In this document: positions 23,201 through 32,911 of the stretch, piece by piece
How positions within the stretch are numbered: the first letter of the stretch is position 1
Layout of the letters: every line of letters starts with the position of its first letter
Source of the DNA: Caryophanales bacterium UBA6865
GTDB taxonomy: Bacteria > Bacillota_I > Bacilli_A > RFN20 > CAG-826
Length of the DNA: 64,000 nt
Assembly: GCA_002449265.1 (NCBI GenBank)
Contig: DKCV01000028.1
Coordinates: 1 to 64,000, forward strand
Reading direction: 5' to 3'
The notes under the pieces: generated by a model
What the model was told of the DNA's origin: nothing
The model's input: the letters and a program-made list of their open reading frames with translations, nothing else
The model's database searches: none
Translations under genes and position numbers: made by a program

Positions 23201-25039
23201 TTATTTATTTAACGCTTCTTTTGCCGCTTTTTGATGAGCGTCGAATTTTTTACGTTCGCTCGTGTCGAGAATCTTCTTTCTCATGCGAATTGCGTGGGGG
23301 GTAATCTCGACGAGCTCATCGCTATTGATGTAATCTAGACACGCTTCAAGGGACATCTTACGAGGCGCTTTCAAGACAATCATCAGTTCACGGGTGCTGC
23401 TACGAACGTTGGTCATTGGTTTTTGCATCGTGCAATTAACCGCTAAATCGACTGGGTAACGGTGTTCGCCTACAATCATCCCTTCATAGCAGACATCACC
23501 TGGAACAATAAACATCGTCCCGTGTTCTTCCACTTTTTGAAGGGCATAAGAAGTAGCTTCGCCTTTATCGGTAGAGACAAGCACGCCGATATTTCTTTCA
23601 CCAACGTCGTGCTGATACATTGGACGATATTCTTTGAAGGTGTGGTTAATAATTCCATAACCTTTAGTCATCGTAAGAAAATTAGAGACAAACCCGATTA
23701 ATCCGCGGGAAGGAATGATGTAATTCAAACGGGTGTTGATGCCGTTATCGTCCATGTCGCTTAAAGAAGCGCCACGCGCCCCTAAGCTCGTCATCATATC
23801 GCCAACGAATTCATTCGGAACATCGATTTGAAGGTCTTCGTATGGTTCGCACTTTACCCCATCAATTTCTTTTAAAATGACTTGAGGTTTGCTCACTTCC
23901 ATCTCATATCCTTCACGCCTCATGGTTTCGATTAGAACTCCAAGATGAAGTTCGCCTCTTCCAGATACCACCCATTTCTCACTATTGGGGATACGATGGA
24001 ATTTTAAAGAAACGTCGCGCTGGGTTTCTTCATAGAGCCTTTCTTCAATGACGCGAGCTGTCACGAATTTGCCATCCTGTCCTCTCATTGGGCTGGAGTT
24101 TGTGCCAAATTCCATTTGGAGTGTTGGTTCATCAACACGAAGCGGTGGGAGAGCATCTAGATGCTTTGGATCACAAATTGTTTCTCCGACCCCCATATCG
24201 GGCAATCCTGCTAATCCGCAGATATCGCCAGCTTCAACTTCTGCTACTTCGTTTCGATTCATGCCGTAGAAGGTATAGAGTTTCATGACTTTGAAGTCTT
24301 TTTTACTGCCGTCAAGACGCATATCTGTCATGATATCGCCTACGCGCACTTTTCCGCGTTTTACTGTTCCGACCCCGATTCTACCGACGAAGTCATTGTA
24401 ATCGAGAAGCGCTGGCTGCCATTGGAAGGGGCCACTAGGCTCACAACGTGGCTCAGGGATATTTTTAATGATGGATTCGAAGACGCAGTCCATTCCTTTC
24501 ACTTGGGTGGAAGGGTCACTGGATAAGCTAGAAGTGCCATTTAGCGCACTCGTGTAAACGATTGGGAAATCAAGGAATTCATCTGGTGCACCAAGTTCAA
24601 TAAATAGATTAAGCACTTCATCGACTGCTTTTTGTGGATCAGCGTTTGGGCGGTCGACCTTGTTAATGACGACAATTGGCTTAATGTGGTTCTCTAAAGC
24701 ATTTTTCAAAACAAAACGCGTTTGAGGCATTGTTCCTTCGTAAGCGTCAACAAGAAGTAAGCACCCATCGACCATATGCATGATACGTTCGACTTCGCCT
24801 CCGAAATCGGCGTGCCCTGGGGTATCGACGATATTGATTTTATAATCTTTGTATTTGATAGAAGTGGTCTTTGCTAGAATCGTGATTCCACGTTCATGCT
24901 CAAGAGGGTTACTGTCTAGCATTCTATCCTGTATCGCTTCGTTATCACGAAACGTATGACTAGAAGTGAGAAGGCTATTGACCAAAGTGGTTTTCCCATG
25001 GTCAACGTGAGCAATAATCGCAATGTTTCTGATATTCAT
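23201..25039 (-). CDS. typA: Translational GTPase TypA/BipA
   Basis: TypA is a ribosome-associated GTPase related to EF-G and LepA that aids 50S assembly and growth under stress or cold. The G-domain motifs AHVDHGKTTLV, DTPGHADFGGEVERI and NKVDRP are present, followed by domains II, III, V and the TypA-specific C-terminal domain (SRGLIGF near 450). The 612 residues are typical. AGGAGG precedes the ATG. It is a single gene converging on the TetR gene. Confidence 0.97.
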   Translation of the reverse strand: MNIRNIAIIAHVDHGKTTLVNSLLTSSHTFRDNEAIQDRMLDSNPLEHERGITILAKTTSIKYKDYKINIVDTPGHADFGGEVERIMHMVDGCLLLVDAYEGTMPQTRFVLKNALENHIKPIVVINKVDRPNADPQKAVDEVLNLFIELGAPDEFLDFPIVYTSALNGTSSLSSDPSTQVKGMDCVFESIIKNIPEPRCEPSGPFQWQPALLDYNDFVGRIGVGTVKRGKVRVGDIMTDMRLDGSKKDFKVMKLYTFYGMNRNEVAEVEAGDICGLAGLPDMGVGETICDPKHLDALPPLRVDEPTLQMEFGTNSSPMRGQDGKFVTARVIEERLYEETQRDVSLKFHRIPNSEKWVVSGRGELHLGVLIETMRREGYEMEVSKPQVILKEIDGVKCEPYEDLQIDVPNEFVGDMMTSLGARGASLSDMDDNGINTRLNYIIPSRGLIGFVSNFLTMTKGYGIINHTFKEYRPMYQHDVGERNIGVLVSTDKGEATSYALQKVEEHGTMFIVPGDVCYEGMIVGEHRYPVDLAVNCTMQKPMTNVRSSTRELMIVLKAPRKMSLEACLDYINSDELVEITPHAIRMRKKILDTSERKKFDAHQKAAKEALNK

Positions 25040-25293
25040 GAAAAAACCTCCTATGTCTAGGCGACAAAATACTATTCTTACGCTCGCTTATGCGCAATAA
25101 AAAAATCGTTGTAAGCCCTATCTTTCTCTTAAATAAGAGAAAAGGAACGATACTGCGATAAGAAAACTTCGCTTGTTATTGCTAGAGCCCTCCGAAAAGT
25201 GTATATTTCTACTCGCAGCCTATCTTAGTCATGACCCGTACTCCTCGATCTGACCTTGATAGAGCCAAGTCCATATTAAAGGAGAAAAAGAAA

Positions 25294-25563
25294 ATGGCCT
25301 TAAACAAAGAAGAAGTTAACGTCGTCATCAAAAAGTTCGGCAAAAACGCTGCCGACACTGGTTCTACGGAAGTGCAAGTCGCTCTTCTTACTAAGAGAAT
25401 CCAAAAGCTCACCGAGCACCTCAAGAGCAATCAACAAGATGCGATTGCTAGACGTAACCTTCTCATTCTTGTCGGAAAACGTCATAGCTTGCTTGACTAT
25501 CTTGCGAAAAATGACCGCGACGCTTATCTTAAACTCATCGCTTCCCTTGAGCTTCGTAAATAG
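25294..25563 (+). CDS. rpsO: 30S ribosomal protein S15
   Basis: The 89-residue protein contains the S15 signature region (DTGSTEVQVALLTKRI, HLKSNQQDAIARRNLL, GKRHSLLDYL). AAAGGAG (25279-25285) supports the ATG at 25294 over an in-frame upstream extension. S15 often represses its own translation by binding its leader. The leader here (about 25200-25293) can form short hairpins but a specific S15 site cannot be assigned by eye. Confidence 0.97.
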   Translation: MALNKEEVNVVIKKFGKNAADTGSTEVQVALLTKRIQKLTEHLKSNQQDAIARRNLLILVGKRHSLLDYLAKNDRDAYLKLIASLELRK

Positions 25564-25580
25564 TTAATCTTTGGTGAATT

Positions 25581-25607
25581 AGCCTTCCTTCATTGGAGGG
25601 CTTTTTT
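25581..25607 (+). terminator. Terminator of rpsO
   Basis: AGCCTTCC (25581-25588) pairs with GGAGGGCT (25595-25602) with one G-T, followed by six T. Confidence 0.88.
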
Positions 25608-25621
25608 CGTTAATTAAGAAA

Positions 25622-25653
25622 GAAAAAAGCCATCAAGCGATACACTTGATGGC
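25622..25653 (-). terminator. Terminator of the jetABC operon
   Basis: GCCATCAAG (25629-25637) pairs with CTTGATGGC (25645-25653). The A run at 25622-25628 is the T tract on the minus strand. Confidence 0.88.
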
Positions 25654-25662
25654 CTAATTTTC

Positions 25663-28600
25663 TTATTCTTTTGTCGAAGTGTCTTCGTTTTGATCTTCTT
25701 CAAGGGATTCGTCTAAGAATTCTGGCTTTTCGCTATCTTCTTCTAAGGAGATGAAGGGGCGAGCTTCGATGACGTTATTGACCTTAATCGTGAGGATATT
25801 GGTATCAACGTATCTAGCGATGATCTTGCCGCGTTCGGTAGGAACGGCGATGACAGGCTGAATTTCTAGTTGTTCGAAGTATTGCATAATACCTTCGATG
25901 TGGCCAGTATCCATGTTGTTGAAGGCTTCGTCAAGCATAATCACGCAGCCATGACTTCTACGGTCTGGGGAACTGCGGATGATTTGGTCGAAGGATGCCG
26001 CGATGATGACATAGAATGGGGTTTGCGTTTCGCCACCCGACTTTTCACGGCTGATTTTTGAGAATAAGGAACGTCCGTTTTTGTTCGTAATCTCAATATC
26101 GTAATTCATGAAGCGTCGATAATCGCAGAATTTCGAGATTTCTTGAAGTGTTTTCTCGTCATCCTTGTCACTTGTTAATTTATGGAAGAGGTCATTCATG
26201 AGCGCTTGGTTACGATCGCTTAAGTTTTCGGTGAAGAGATCATTTTGCGTGAAGTTCTCATCGCTCTTAAAGATGTCATAATAATCGCCAAACATCTTGT
26301 CTTTGCTCTTTGTGACGATGAAGCGATATGTATCCCCATCGGTGCCGAATGGCTTATCCGCAAGAAGCTTATTGAGTTCGCGAATATGCTCTTCCTCACT
26401 ATTGATGTTCGCGCGGATTGCTTCAAGGTAGTTATTCTCGAAAGTGCTTGTCGCTTCGGTTTTGGCGCGTTCAAGTTTCTCTTTGTCTTCCACAAGGGCA
26501 CGGCTCATCAAGATATTGAGCTCTTGGTAGAAGGAGGGGAGAGAATCCATGCTTGCTGTCGCATCGAAATGGAAAGTCGTGATGTAATTTTGCATCGCGT
26601 TAATTAAACGTGCTCTCTTGGTTTGGATTTCTTCGTTATTTTCTTTTACTTTGGCGTTAATTTGAGAAAGGGTGAGTTCGTTATTTTTCTCAAACGAGGC
26701 GAATTCTTCGCGTAAAGCAGGATCGGAAAGGAAATCCTTGAAGCGCGTATCGCTTTCATCCCGGCGGGAGAGAGTTTCCGTGATGGATTTTTGGAGGTAT
26801 TCGTTAGTCGCTTCTAAGCGAGATTTCTCCGCCAAACGCTCATCGCGTTTCTTTTGAATCTCTTCTTTTTCTTTCTCTAATTCAATTGGACGATGATTCT
26901 CGTTATCGAGCATCTTCTCGACTTTGGCGGCTTTTTCTTTTAACGATTCAACGTATTCTTTGGTTTCGTTATATTTTGCCCACCAGTTCTTGTCGTTAAG
27001 AAGGAGTTGGATTTGAGAACGGTCGCAGCCATTACTTCTTAGTGCCTCTAAGCGAGACTTTTCTTCTAATAATGCGCGATATTCTTTTTCTTTTGCTTCG
27101 ATTGCTTCTTCAACGGCTTCTAGTTGGATGTTGCTCGCGTTATAGCCGATATAAGGGGTCTCGTAAATCTTTTGCTTGGTTTGACGGGCAGCTTTATTTT
27201 TATAGACCATGACGGTGCGAGTGATGGAAGATTCATAACTCTTGAGCTCATCTTCGCTATCAACGCAGATGATATTGCCCATGATGTAAGAAGCGTATTT
27301 TCGTGCATCTTCACTGATGGCTTTGACTTTGAGAGCCAAAGAGTCTTCCATTGGCTCGATGTCTTTTAATTTCGCGACGTTGACTAAGCCAACACCGAAG
27401 ATTTGGAGACGGTTTTTGTTGCGTTCATATAGTCTTAACGCATCGTCAAAATAGCGTTCTGGGACGAACAAGTCGAAGCGGCGGGTATTTAAATAGCCTT
27501 CGACCGCGTTTCTCCAACTTTCTTCGCCTGGAACCATTTCGAGCAATTCGCAGAATGGGATGGCTTTAATATCTTCGTGATAAATTTCTTTTAAGCCCGA
27601 TTCGATGACCTCGATTAGGTTAGTGACGTTACTATCGTAACTAGCCATACCTTTAGAAAGAAGGTTCTTGCGGCTCACTAAGTCGCGTTCTTCGCTTGAT
27701 ACTGCGCTTAGTTTGATGTCAGTTTGAACAATTTTCTCGGCTATTTCGTTGCGGGAAGATAATAATGCTTCGTGATAACGTTTCGCTTCATCAATGAAAG
27801 AAGCCATGTCGCTACTAGAAAGATATTTGGAAAGCTTATTTTTGATGCCAAGGCTACTAGCGATTTCCGCTTCTTTCTTTAATAGCTCATTCCAATGTTT
27901 AGCGCGCGATAAATATTCGTTTTCTAACGAACTCTTTTCTTTAATTAAGTCGGTGAGGCGTTTGAATTCACCAGCGGCGCCTTCGCTCGTTAACGTGGCA
28001 ATGCTCTGATCGATTTCGCGGATTTGGCTAGCTAGATGCTCAGCGTCTTCCAAATATTCCACGATGAGCTTTTTGTTTTTCTCAATCGTCGCATTTACTT
28101 TATCGACTTCGCCAGCCGCATCGTCGATTTCATGCTTAAGCTCATAAGCTTTTAGAAGCTCGTTTTGCTTCTTCAATTCGCTATAGATGTCGCCTAAACG
28201 AGTGATGTCATTTAGCGCATCCTCTTTCTTGATATCTTCTTCAACACGTTTTTGAAGCTCATTATAAACGAGGATGTTCCGTTTCATGTTTGTAAGGTCA
28301 ACGGCCTTATCTGGCATCAAAAACTGATAGACGAATTGGTTAACGTCTTTAATTGGGCGGAAGGCAATAGCTTTTGGAAGAAGTTCGTAGTAGCGTTTTC
28401 CTTCTAAGGAAAGAAGGCTATAAAGCTTCATACGGATGTCTTCTCTTCTACCTTCGATTTTACGAAGCTTCTCGCCGTGTTTTTCGCTCATTAAGCGGAA
28501 ACCGAGGGTTTGAAGATTACCATTGATATTATTGGTAAAAAGAGAATCGTCGATGCCTTGATTCTCCATATAGTAGAAGGAGCGCTCAACTTTTCCTTTT

Positions 28601-28953
28601 TCTTCTTGAATCTCTAAGCAAACGCCGATGATGAATGGCTTTTTCGAATATTCATCGTACCATTCGGTGCAAATATGCGAGATAACGCTCGGCTGATTGC
28701 GGAGGTTCTCTTTTCCTTCGATGCCGATTTTGGCGCGCATGTAGGTTTCTACAGTTCGAGAAGCCCTTTCGTTAGCGGCGCTATTGAAGAATTTTTCTTC
28801 ACCTCCGGTAAGAAGGAACATGAGCGCGTCAAGCAAGGTGCTTTTGCCAGATCCGTTCTCACCGAATACAAGCATCGAGCCTTTGACATCGATGGTTTGA
28901 TTATAGAATCCGTGCCAGTTGATTAATTTAATCTTCGTCAGACTTTTCTTCAT
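25663..28953 (-). CDS. jetC: SMC-like ATPase JetC/MksB (Wadjet/MksBEF type)
   Basis: The 1096-residue protein has an SMC/MukB layout: Walker A GENGSGKS at 31-38, long heptad-rich coiled coils (about 230-450 and 610-830) around a hinge-like middle segment (about 460-600), then signature SGGETQT near 972 and Walker B VIMLDEAFN near 1003. With the two upstream genes it forms a JetABC/MksBEF condensin. Such complexes extrude DNA loops. In Wadjet, JetD then cuts small circular DNA; without JetD-like partners, MksBEF contributes to chromosome organisation. The gene overlaps jetB by 26 bases and ends the operon. Confidence 0.9.
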   Translation of the reverse strand: MKKSLTKIKLINWHGFYNQTIDVKGSMLVFGENGSGKSTLLDALMFLLTGGEEKFFNSAANERASRTVETYMRAKIGIEGKENLRNQPSVISHICTEWYDEYSKKPFIIGVCLEIQEEKGKVERSFYYMENQGIDDSLFTNNINGNLQTLGFRLMSEKHGEKLRKIEGRREDIRMKLYSLLSLEGKRYYELLPKAIAFRPIKDVNQFVYQFLMPDKAVDLTNMKRNILVYNELQKRVEEDIKKEDALNDITRLGDIYSELKKQNELLKAYELKHEIDDAAGEVDKVNATIEKNKKLIVEYLEDAEHLASQIREIDQSIATLTSEGAAGEFKRLTDLIKEKSSLENEYLSRAKHWNELLKKEAEIASSLGIKNKLSKYLSSSDMASFIDEAKRYHEALLSSRNEIAEKIVQTDIKLSAVSSEERDLVSRKNLLSKGMASYDSNVTNLIEVIESGLKEIYHEDIKAIPFCELLEMVPGEESWRNAVEGYLNTRRFDLFVPERYFDDALRLYERNKNRLQIFGVGLVNVAKLKDIEPMEDSLALKVKAISEDARKYASYIMGNIICVDSEDELKSYESSITRTVMVYKNKAARQTKQKIYETPYIGYNASNIQLEAVEEAIEAKEKEYRALLEEKSRLEALRSNGCDRSQIQLLLNDKNWWAKYNETKEYVESLKEKAAKVEKMLDNENHRPIELEKEKEEIQKKRDERLAEKSRLEATNEYLQKSITETLSRRDESDTRFKDFLSDPALREEFASFEKNNELTLSQINAKVKENNEEIQTKRARLINAMQNYITTFHFDATASMDSLPSFYQELNILMSRALVEDKEKLERAKTEATSTFENNYLEAIRANINSEEEHIRELNKLLADKPFGTDGDTYRFIVTKSKDKMFGDYYDIFKSDENFTQNDLFTENLSDRNQALMNDLFHKLTSDKDDEKTLQEISKFCDYRRFMNYDIEITNKNGRSLFSKISREKSGGETQTPFYVIIAASFDQIIRSSPDRRSHGCVIMLDEAFNNMDTGHIEGIMQYFEQLEIQPVIAVPTERGKIIARYVDTNILTIKVNNVIEARPFISLEEDSEKPEFLDESLEEDQNEDTSTKE

Positions 28954-29578
28954 CGTCAGTTCCTCCAGGGTTATCTTTGGTATTTAGGGCTTTGATTTTA
29001 TTTGCGATATCTTCTAAGCCTTCCGCAGGGATTAAGACGTGGACGCTAGGGAAGATTTGAATGCTTGTGTCGCTAGAAAGGGTGCTTGCTCTAAAATCGA
29101 TGATTTTATGGGCTTTGAGTTTACGTAACGTTAGTAAATAGAAGGAAGGACGTTTTGCGTAATCGAGTAAGCCGGCGATCTTAAGCTGTTCGACGATTTG
29201 GTCTAAAGTAATGATGACTTTGTCTTCGCTTGTGACTTGTTTCTTTTGCTCGATTTCTAGGAGTCTAAGGACAAATAGAACGGCAGTATCGAGTTTATTG
29301 AGACGAACACGGTTACGATTTTCTGTCGTTTTGATGTAGGCTAAGCCGTTACTGTAATCCAAAACGAATTCGTAATCGATAAGGGTGAAGAAACTGGTAA
29401 TCATTTCTTTATTCTCGGCTGCGAAGAAATAGTCGTTATTATCTTCTTCTTTGCTTTTGACTAAGAAAGTTTCTCCTAATAGTCGGTTAATGACTTTTGC
29501 AAAGCTATTGCGCTCCCCTTCGCTATAGGCATAGTAGTCATTCGCGAAGATGTCTAATTCATGGGTTCTATCTATCAT
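28928..29578 (-). CDS. jetB: MksE/JetB-like winged-helix subunit
   Basis: The 216-residue acidic protein is mostly helical. It sits between the kleisin-like and SMC-like genes, overlapping jetA by 4 bases and jetC by 26, which is the standard position of JetB/MksE. The stretch from about 90 to 190 (LDTAVLFVLRLLEIEQKK, KLKAHKIIDFRA) fits a winged-helix pair. JetB/MksE proteins dimerise and bind the kleisin to regulate SMC engagement and DNA holding. The call rests mainly on operon position and size; sequence similarity to any one DUF family was not verified. Confidence 0.82.
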   Translation of the reverse strand: MIDRTHELDIFANDYYAYSEGERNSFAKVINRLLGETFLVKSKEEDNNDYFFAAENKEMITSFFTLIDYEFVLDYSNGLAYIKTTENRNRVRLNKLDTAVLFVLRLLEIEQKKQVTSEDKVIITLDQIVEQLKIAGLLDYAKRPSFYLLTLRKLKAHKIIDFRASTLSSDTSIQIFPSVHVLIPAEGLEDIANKIKALNTKDNPGGTDDEEKSDED

Positions 29579-30975
29579 TGTTTTACCTCTTTTCTTTCGA
29601 TATCGAAGGATTTTGTCTTGTAGCCGAAGGTTTCGTAATAGTCATCGTAGAAGGTGACTTTATAAGACATGTCTTCGTAAGAGCTATATGCTTCGACCAT
29701 CATGAGCATGATGAGTTTATTCCAGGAATCGACTTCGATATCCTTGGAGTTCTTTTTCGTTTCGTCTCCTAATTCTTTGTCGACGAATTCGTTGACCTTA
29801 TCGCGAGAGAAGATATCTTGACGGAAAATATTTGCCATCGCGAGGTCGAAATCTTCTTGGGAGGTTGGTGGATTCTCCATAAAATACGAATCCACGCGTT
29901 CTCTAGCGGCAGCGCGGTCATAGAGAGATTCTTGATCGACTTGCTTAGAGGAGAATAAGGCTAATGCTTCATTAAATTCAGTCTCCTCATCCATCTCTTT
30001 GATGTTCTTTAAAACATTTTTGAGCAAGCCCGAAATATCTTTGCGATTATTCATCAAGAATTCAAATTTGGCTTGGGCGCTTGTATGGAATTTGGTGTTC
30101 TTTTCATCGATTAAGGCGACAAGAGTATCAACCGATTCAAAGCGACGGATACATTCTTCAAGCTCATCGGCGTATTTGTTGCGGATTTCGTTGATGGTGT
30201 CTTGATCAGCGTTACTAATCCAGCTCGTTTCTAGGATGTTTTTAACGATTTCATCGAGGTGGTTATAACGGAGGTCATTTAAACAATCGAGAATCTTCGC
30301 GGTGTATTTGCTTGGGTTGTCTCGCGTTTTTAAGTTATAGAAGACTTTAAGCAAAACTTGGTTGCGGTATTTATCGACTAAGATATCGAGAACTTGCTTT
30401 GGCGAAAGCGTCTCATCGTTAATGAGGTTTTCCGTGAAGCGTCTAATCTTTGGGACTAAGCCCTGAAGTCCGTGAAATAAAGACAATGTTTGACTATAAA
30501 CTTGTTCGATAATTCCTTTAGATTGGCTGAAATCGAAGCTTTCGAGAGCCTTGGCGATAAGATAGAAGTAACCGGTGAATTCGATTGGTTTCTTTTCTCT
30601 TTCGACAATGTTATGGAATGTTTCCATAAGCGTGATGGCGTCACTTGTTAAAGACAAAGTTGTCGTAAAGCCTTCTGTCGTGTCTTCTTCTAACCAACCT
30701 GTTCTTTTATAGCGAGCGACTTTACTACTTGCCATGTAGCGGTGGTCTTTGCTTTGCTTATCGAAGTCGTCAGAATCATCGAAATCATCGAAAAGATGCG
30801 TATCGATATAAGCTTCCAAATCATCGACTAAATCATCTCTAGCGATGCTTTGAACGTTCCGTTTTGTCATGAAAACGTCATAAATGAAGGAAAGAAGTTC
30901 GTAATTCGTTCTTTTATCTTCGCGGACGAAAACGGAAAACATCTGGTTATTAACAACATCAAATAGGTTATCCAA
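29575..30975 (-). CDS. jetA: Kleisin-like JetA/MksF subunit
   Basis: The 466-residue protein is mostly helical, with an N-terminal winged-helix-like part (about 1-130), a long helical middle and a C-terminal domain from about 400. It is the first gene of the jetABC operon and fits the JetA/MksF kleisin that bridges the SMC heads. From memory it is closer to the JetA form of clostridial (type III-like) Wadjet than to the DUF3375 form. The start is TTG (30973-30975) with AGGAGG 8 bases upstream; no ATG fits. The leader contains two perfect hairpins. Confidence 0.85.
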   Translation of the reverse strand: MDNLFDVVNNQMFSVFVREDKRTNYELLSFIYDVFMTKRNVQSIARDDLVDDLEAYIDTHLFDDFDDSDDFDKQSKDHRYMASSKVARYKRTGWLEEDTTEGFTTTLSLTSDAITLMETFHNIVEREKKPIEFTGYFYLIAKALESFDFSQSKGIIEQVYSQTLSLFHGLQGLVPKIRRFTENLINDETLSPKQVLDILVDKYRNQVLLKVFYNLKTRDNPSKYTAKILDCLNDLRYNHLDEIVKNILETSWISNADQDTINEIRNKYADELEECIRRFESVDTLVALIDEKNTKFHTSAQAKFEFLMNNRKDISGLLKNVLKNIKEMDEETEFNEALALFSSKQVDQESLYDRAAARERVDSYFMENPPTSQEDFDLAMANIFRQDIFSRDKVNEFVDKELGDETKKNSKDIEVDSWNKLIMLMMVEAYSSYEDMSYKVTFYDDYYETFGYKTKSFDIERKEVKQ

Positions 30976-31006
30976 ATTATTTTCCTCCTATTAGCGGTTC
31001 GTTAGA

Positions 31007-31073
31007 GGATAGAAAAAAGAACCCGATTCTATCCTTTTATAGACTCTAGGAAGAACAACGAGCATCTTCCTAG
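31007..31073 (-). promoter_or_regulatory. Two-hairpin leader of the jetABC operon
   Basis: Reading the minus strand: CTAGGAAGA/TCTTCCTAG (31046-31054 with 31065-31073) and GGATAGAA/TTCTATCC (31007-31014 with 31027-31034), both perfect. The second ends about 20 bases before the ribosome binding site. Neither is followed by a T tract on the minus strand. The rest of 31074-31240 is AT-rich spacer, probably with the promoter, not resolved by eye. Confidence 0.6.
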
Positions 31074-31234
31074 AAAAACCATGATTCTTTTGTCTCATAA
31101 ACTAACGTTTTGTAAACGAAAATATGGTATCAAATTTCGGGGTGTAATTTCTACAAAATTACGCATTTTTGTAAAGATTTTTGCTCCGAGTTAACTTTCA
31201 ATATTTTCTACTTATTTCTTCACTTCATTAAAAA

Positions 31235-31274
31235 GAAAAAACGACCGAACTCCTAGGGAAGGAAGAATCGGTCG
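31235..31274 (-). terminator. Terminator of the alcohol dehydrogenase gene
   Basis: CGACCGA (31242-31248) pairs with TCGGTCG (31268-31274). The adjoining A run gives a T tract on the minus strand. Confidence 0.82.
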
Positions 31275-31292
31275 AATTTGCGTATAGAAAAG

Positions 31293-32465
31293 TTATTCAA
31301 AGCAATCTTCGAGAATTTTTAGCGTCTCTTTTTCGCTTAACGGGTGATAGCCTCCTCTTAAGCCATTTTGGTAAGCGCTTTTAGCGATAAGCGGAAGCAT
31401 TTCTTTAGTCGCTCCAAGCTCTTTTAAGGTGGTTGGAATCTTGAGTGTGAGAATGAAGTCTTCTAATTTGTCTAGTCCTTCTTTGATGATTTCATCTTGC
31501 GATTTGTTGCCTTTTTCGACTTGGAAGACATTGAGAGCGAATTTTTCGAATTGGTCCTTCCCAAATTGTGAGATATAGCGGTAATAGGGGTAAGAAATAA
31601 CCGCTAAGCCTAAACCGTGTGGGCAAGAGGTATAAGCGCCAAGTTGGTGCTCGATTCCGTGCACATTCCAGTCTTGTTTCTTACTTAAGCCTAACAAGGT
31701 ATTTAACGCGAGAGTCGCGTCCCACATCAAATTGCTACGCACATCGTAATCCGTCGGGTTCTTGCTTGCTTTCTTGCCGTGCTCAATAACGGCACGCATT
31801 AATCCTTCTAATAAGTAGTCGCTTGTGTTTCCGCTTTCTTCGCTAAAATACTGTTCCATTAAGTGCGAGAACATATCGAAAATTCCGCTTACCATTTGGG
31901 GATAAGGGACTGTCAAAGTATAGCTAGGGTCAAGGATAGAGAAGACAGGATAGTTATATTCGCCATACACTTTCCCGATCTTTAATTTCTTTTCTTCGTT
32001 TGTGATGACGGAGCCTGAATTCATCTCACTCCCCGTTCCTACCATGGTTAAAACGGTTCCGATTGGGGTGACTTTATGAGTCAATTCTTCCTGCCGTTCA
32101 TAGTATTTACCCCAAGGATCAACTTCATTTATTGCAGCGGCGATTGCTTTTGCGCAGTCGATAACGCTTCCTCCACCAACCGCCAAAATAAAGTCGATAT
32201 GGTTCTTTTCGATGAGCTCTTTCCCTTTTAAAACCGATTCATAGCTAGGGTTAGAATGAATCCCTTCTAGCTCATAGACTTCTTTGTTACTCTCCTCAAG
32301 GATTTTCGTGACTTCAGTATAGATGCCATTTGTTTTAATGCTCCCGGTTCCATAAGCCAAAAGTATCTTTTTTCCATAGTGAGACAATTCACCTTTTAAA
32401 GCGGAAATACTTCCTTTTCCGAAATAGATTTTTGTTGGATTATAAAATTCAAAATTTCCTTCCAT
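31293..32465 (-). CDS. Iron-containing alcohol dehydrogenase (BDH/YqhD type)
   Basis: The 390-residue enzyme of the group III alcohol dehydrogenase family probably reduces aldehydes with NADPH. It shows GKGSIS near 20, the dinucleotide motif GGGSVIDCAKA near 92, GTGSEMNSG near 140, and metal-ligand histidines in FSHLMEQYF and in HGIEHQLGAYTSCPHGLG. The ATG at 32465 is preferred over one nine codons earlier because AAAGGAG lies just upstream of it. It is monocistronic, upstream of but separate from jetABC. Confidence 0.9.
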   Translation of the reverse strand: MEGNFEFYNPTKIYFGKGSISALKGELSHYGKKILLAYGTGSIKTNGIYTEVTKILEESNKEVYELEGIHSNPSYESVLKGKELIEKNHIDFILAVGGGSVIDCAKAIAAAINEVDPWGKYYERQEELTHKVTPIGTVLTMVGTGSEMNSGSVITNEEKKLKIGKVYGEYNYPVFSILDPSYTLTVPYPQMVSGIFDMFSHLMEQYFSEESGNTSDYLLEGLMRAVIEHGKKASKNPTDYDVRSNLMWDATLALNTLLGLSKKQDWNVHGIEHQLGAYTSCPHGLGLAVISYPYYRYISQFGKDQFEKFALNVFQVEKGNKSQDEIIKEGLDKLEDFILTLKIPTTLKELGATKEMLPLIAKSAYQNGLRGGYHPLSEKETLKILEDCFE

Positions 32466-32911
32466 TGCCTTTCTCCTTTGAATCGCCTCCATTTTAAAAG
32501 TTGAAGTGGGCTTTAGGTCAAGAAGAATTTTTTCTCAAATAAAAAGAGAAAGAAAAACAAAATGATTTGTAAATTTTTCTTTTTCGATTATCTCAATTTT
32601 TCTCGAATTTCTATTTAATTGTTTTTAAAAATAATCGATTTTCAAAAGACGAAAAATCTCCTTTCCAAAACCATTCGTTGCTTTCTTTATTCTTCGTGTA
32701 TTTCGCTTTGTAAATCTAATAGAAAGTAATTTTTTGAATTGAGAAATTAAGTTTACATTTTTAGTTAAATTATTCGATTTTATCTAATTTTTTCTCCCTC
32801 TATGAAAGCGCTAACAATCATTGTATGCTTCAACTATAATCTCGTATTTTATTCGTTCTGATTTTGCTTGGATAGAACGTTAAATTGCTGGGTAGAAAGT
32901 GAGAAAAACTA
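32466..32911. other. AT-rich divergent intergenic region
   Basis: This 446-base stretch lies between the alcohol dehydrogenase and GH3 genes. Apart from the GH3 promoter and its cre-like site it contains only AT-rich tracts with poly-T/poly-A runs. No ORF or RNA gene is supported. Confidence 0.6.
32803..32840 (+). promoter_or_regulatory. GH3 promoter with a consensus cre (CcpA) site
   Basis: TGAAAGCGCTAACA (32803-32816) matches the catabolite-responsive consensus TGWAARCGYTWNCA at every position. A consensus TATAAT is at 32835-32840. The cre covers the probable -35 (CTAACA, 32811-32816, 18-base spacer), which implies repression. Another LacI-family regulator could also use such a site. Confidence 0.7.

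Noticed and set aside
25200..25293. S15 autoregulatory pseudoknot in the rpsO leader
   Set aside because: Short helices can be drawn but no recognisable S15-binding motif could be identified by eye; a covariance search would be needed.
30976..31292. Remnant of jetD upstream of jetA
   Set aside because: All frames are short and interrupted; only leader hairpins, AT-rich spacer and the dehydrogenase terminator are present.
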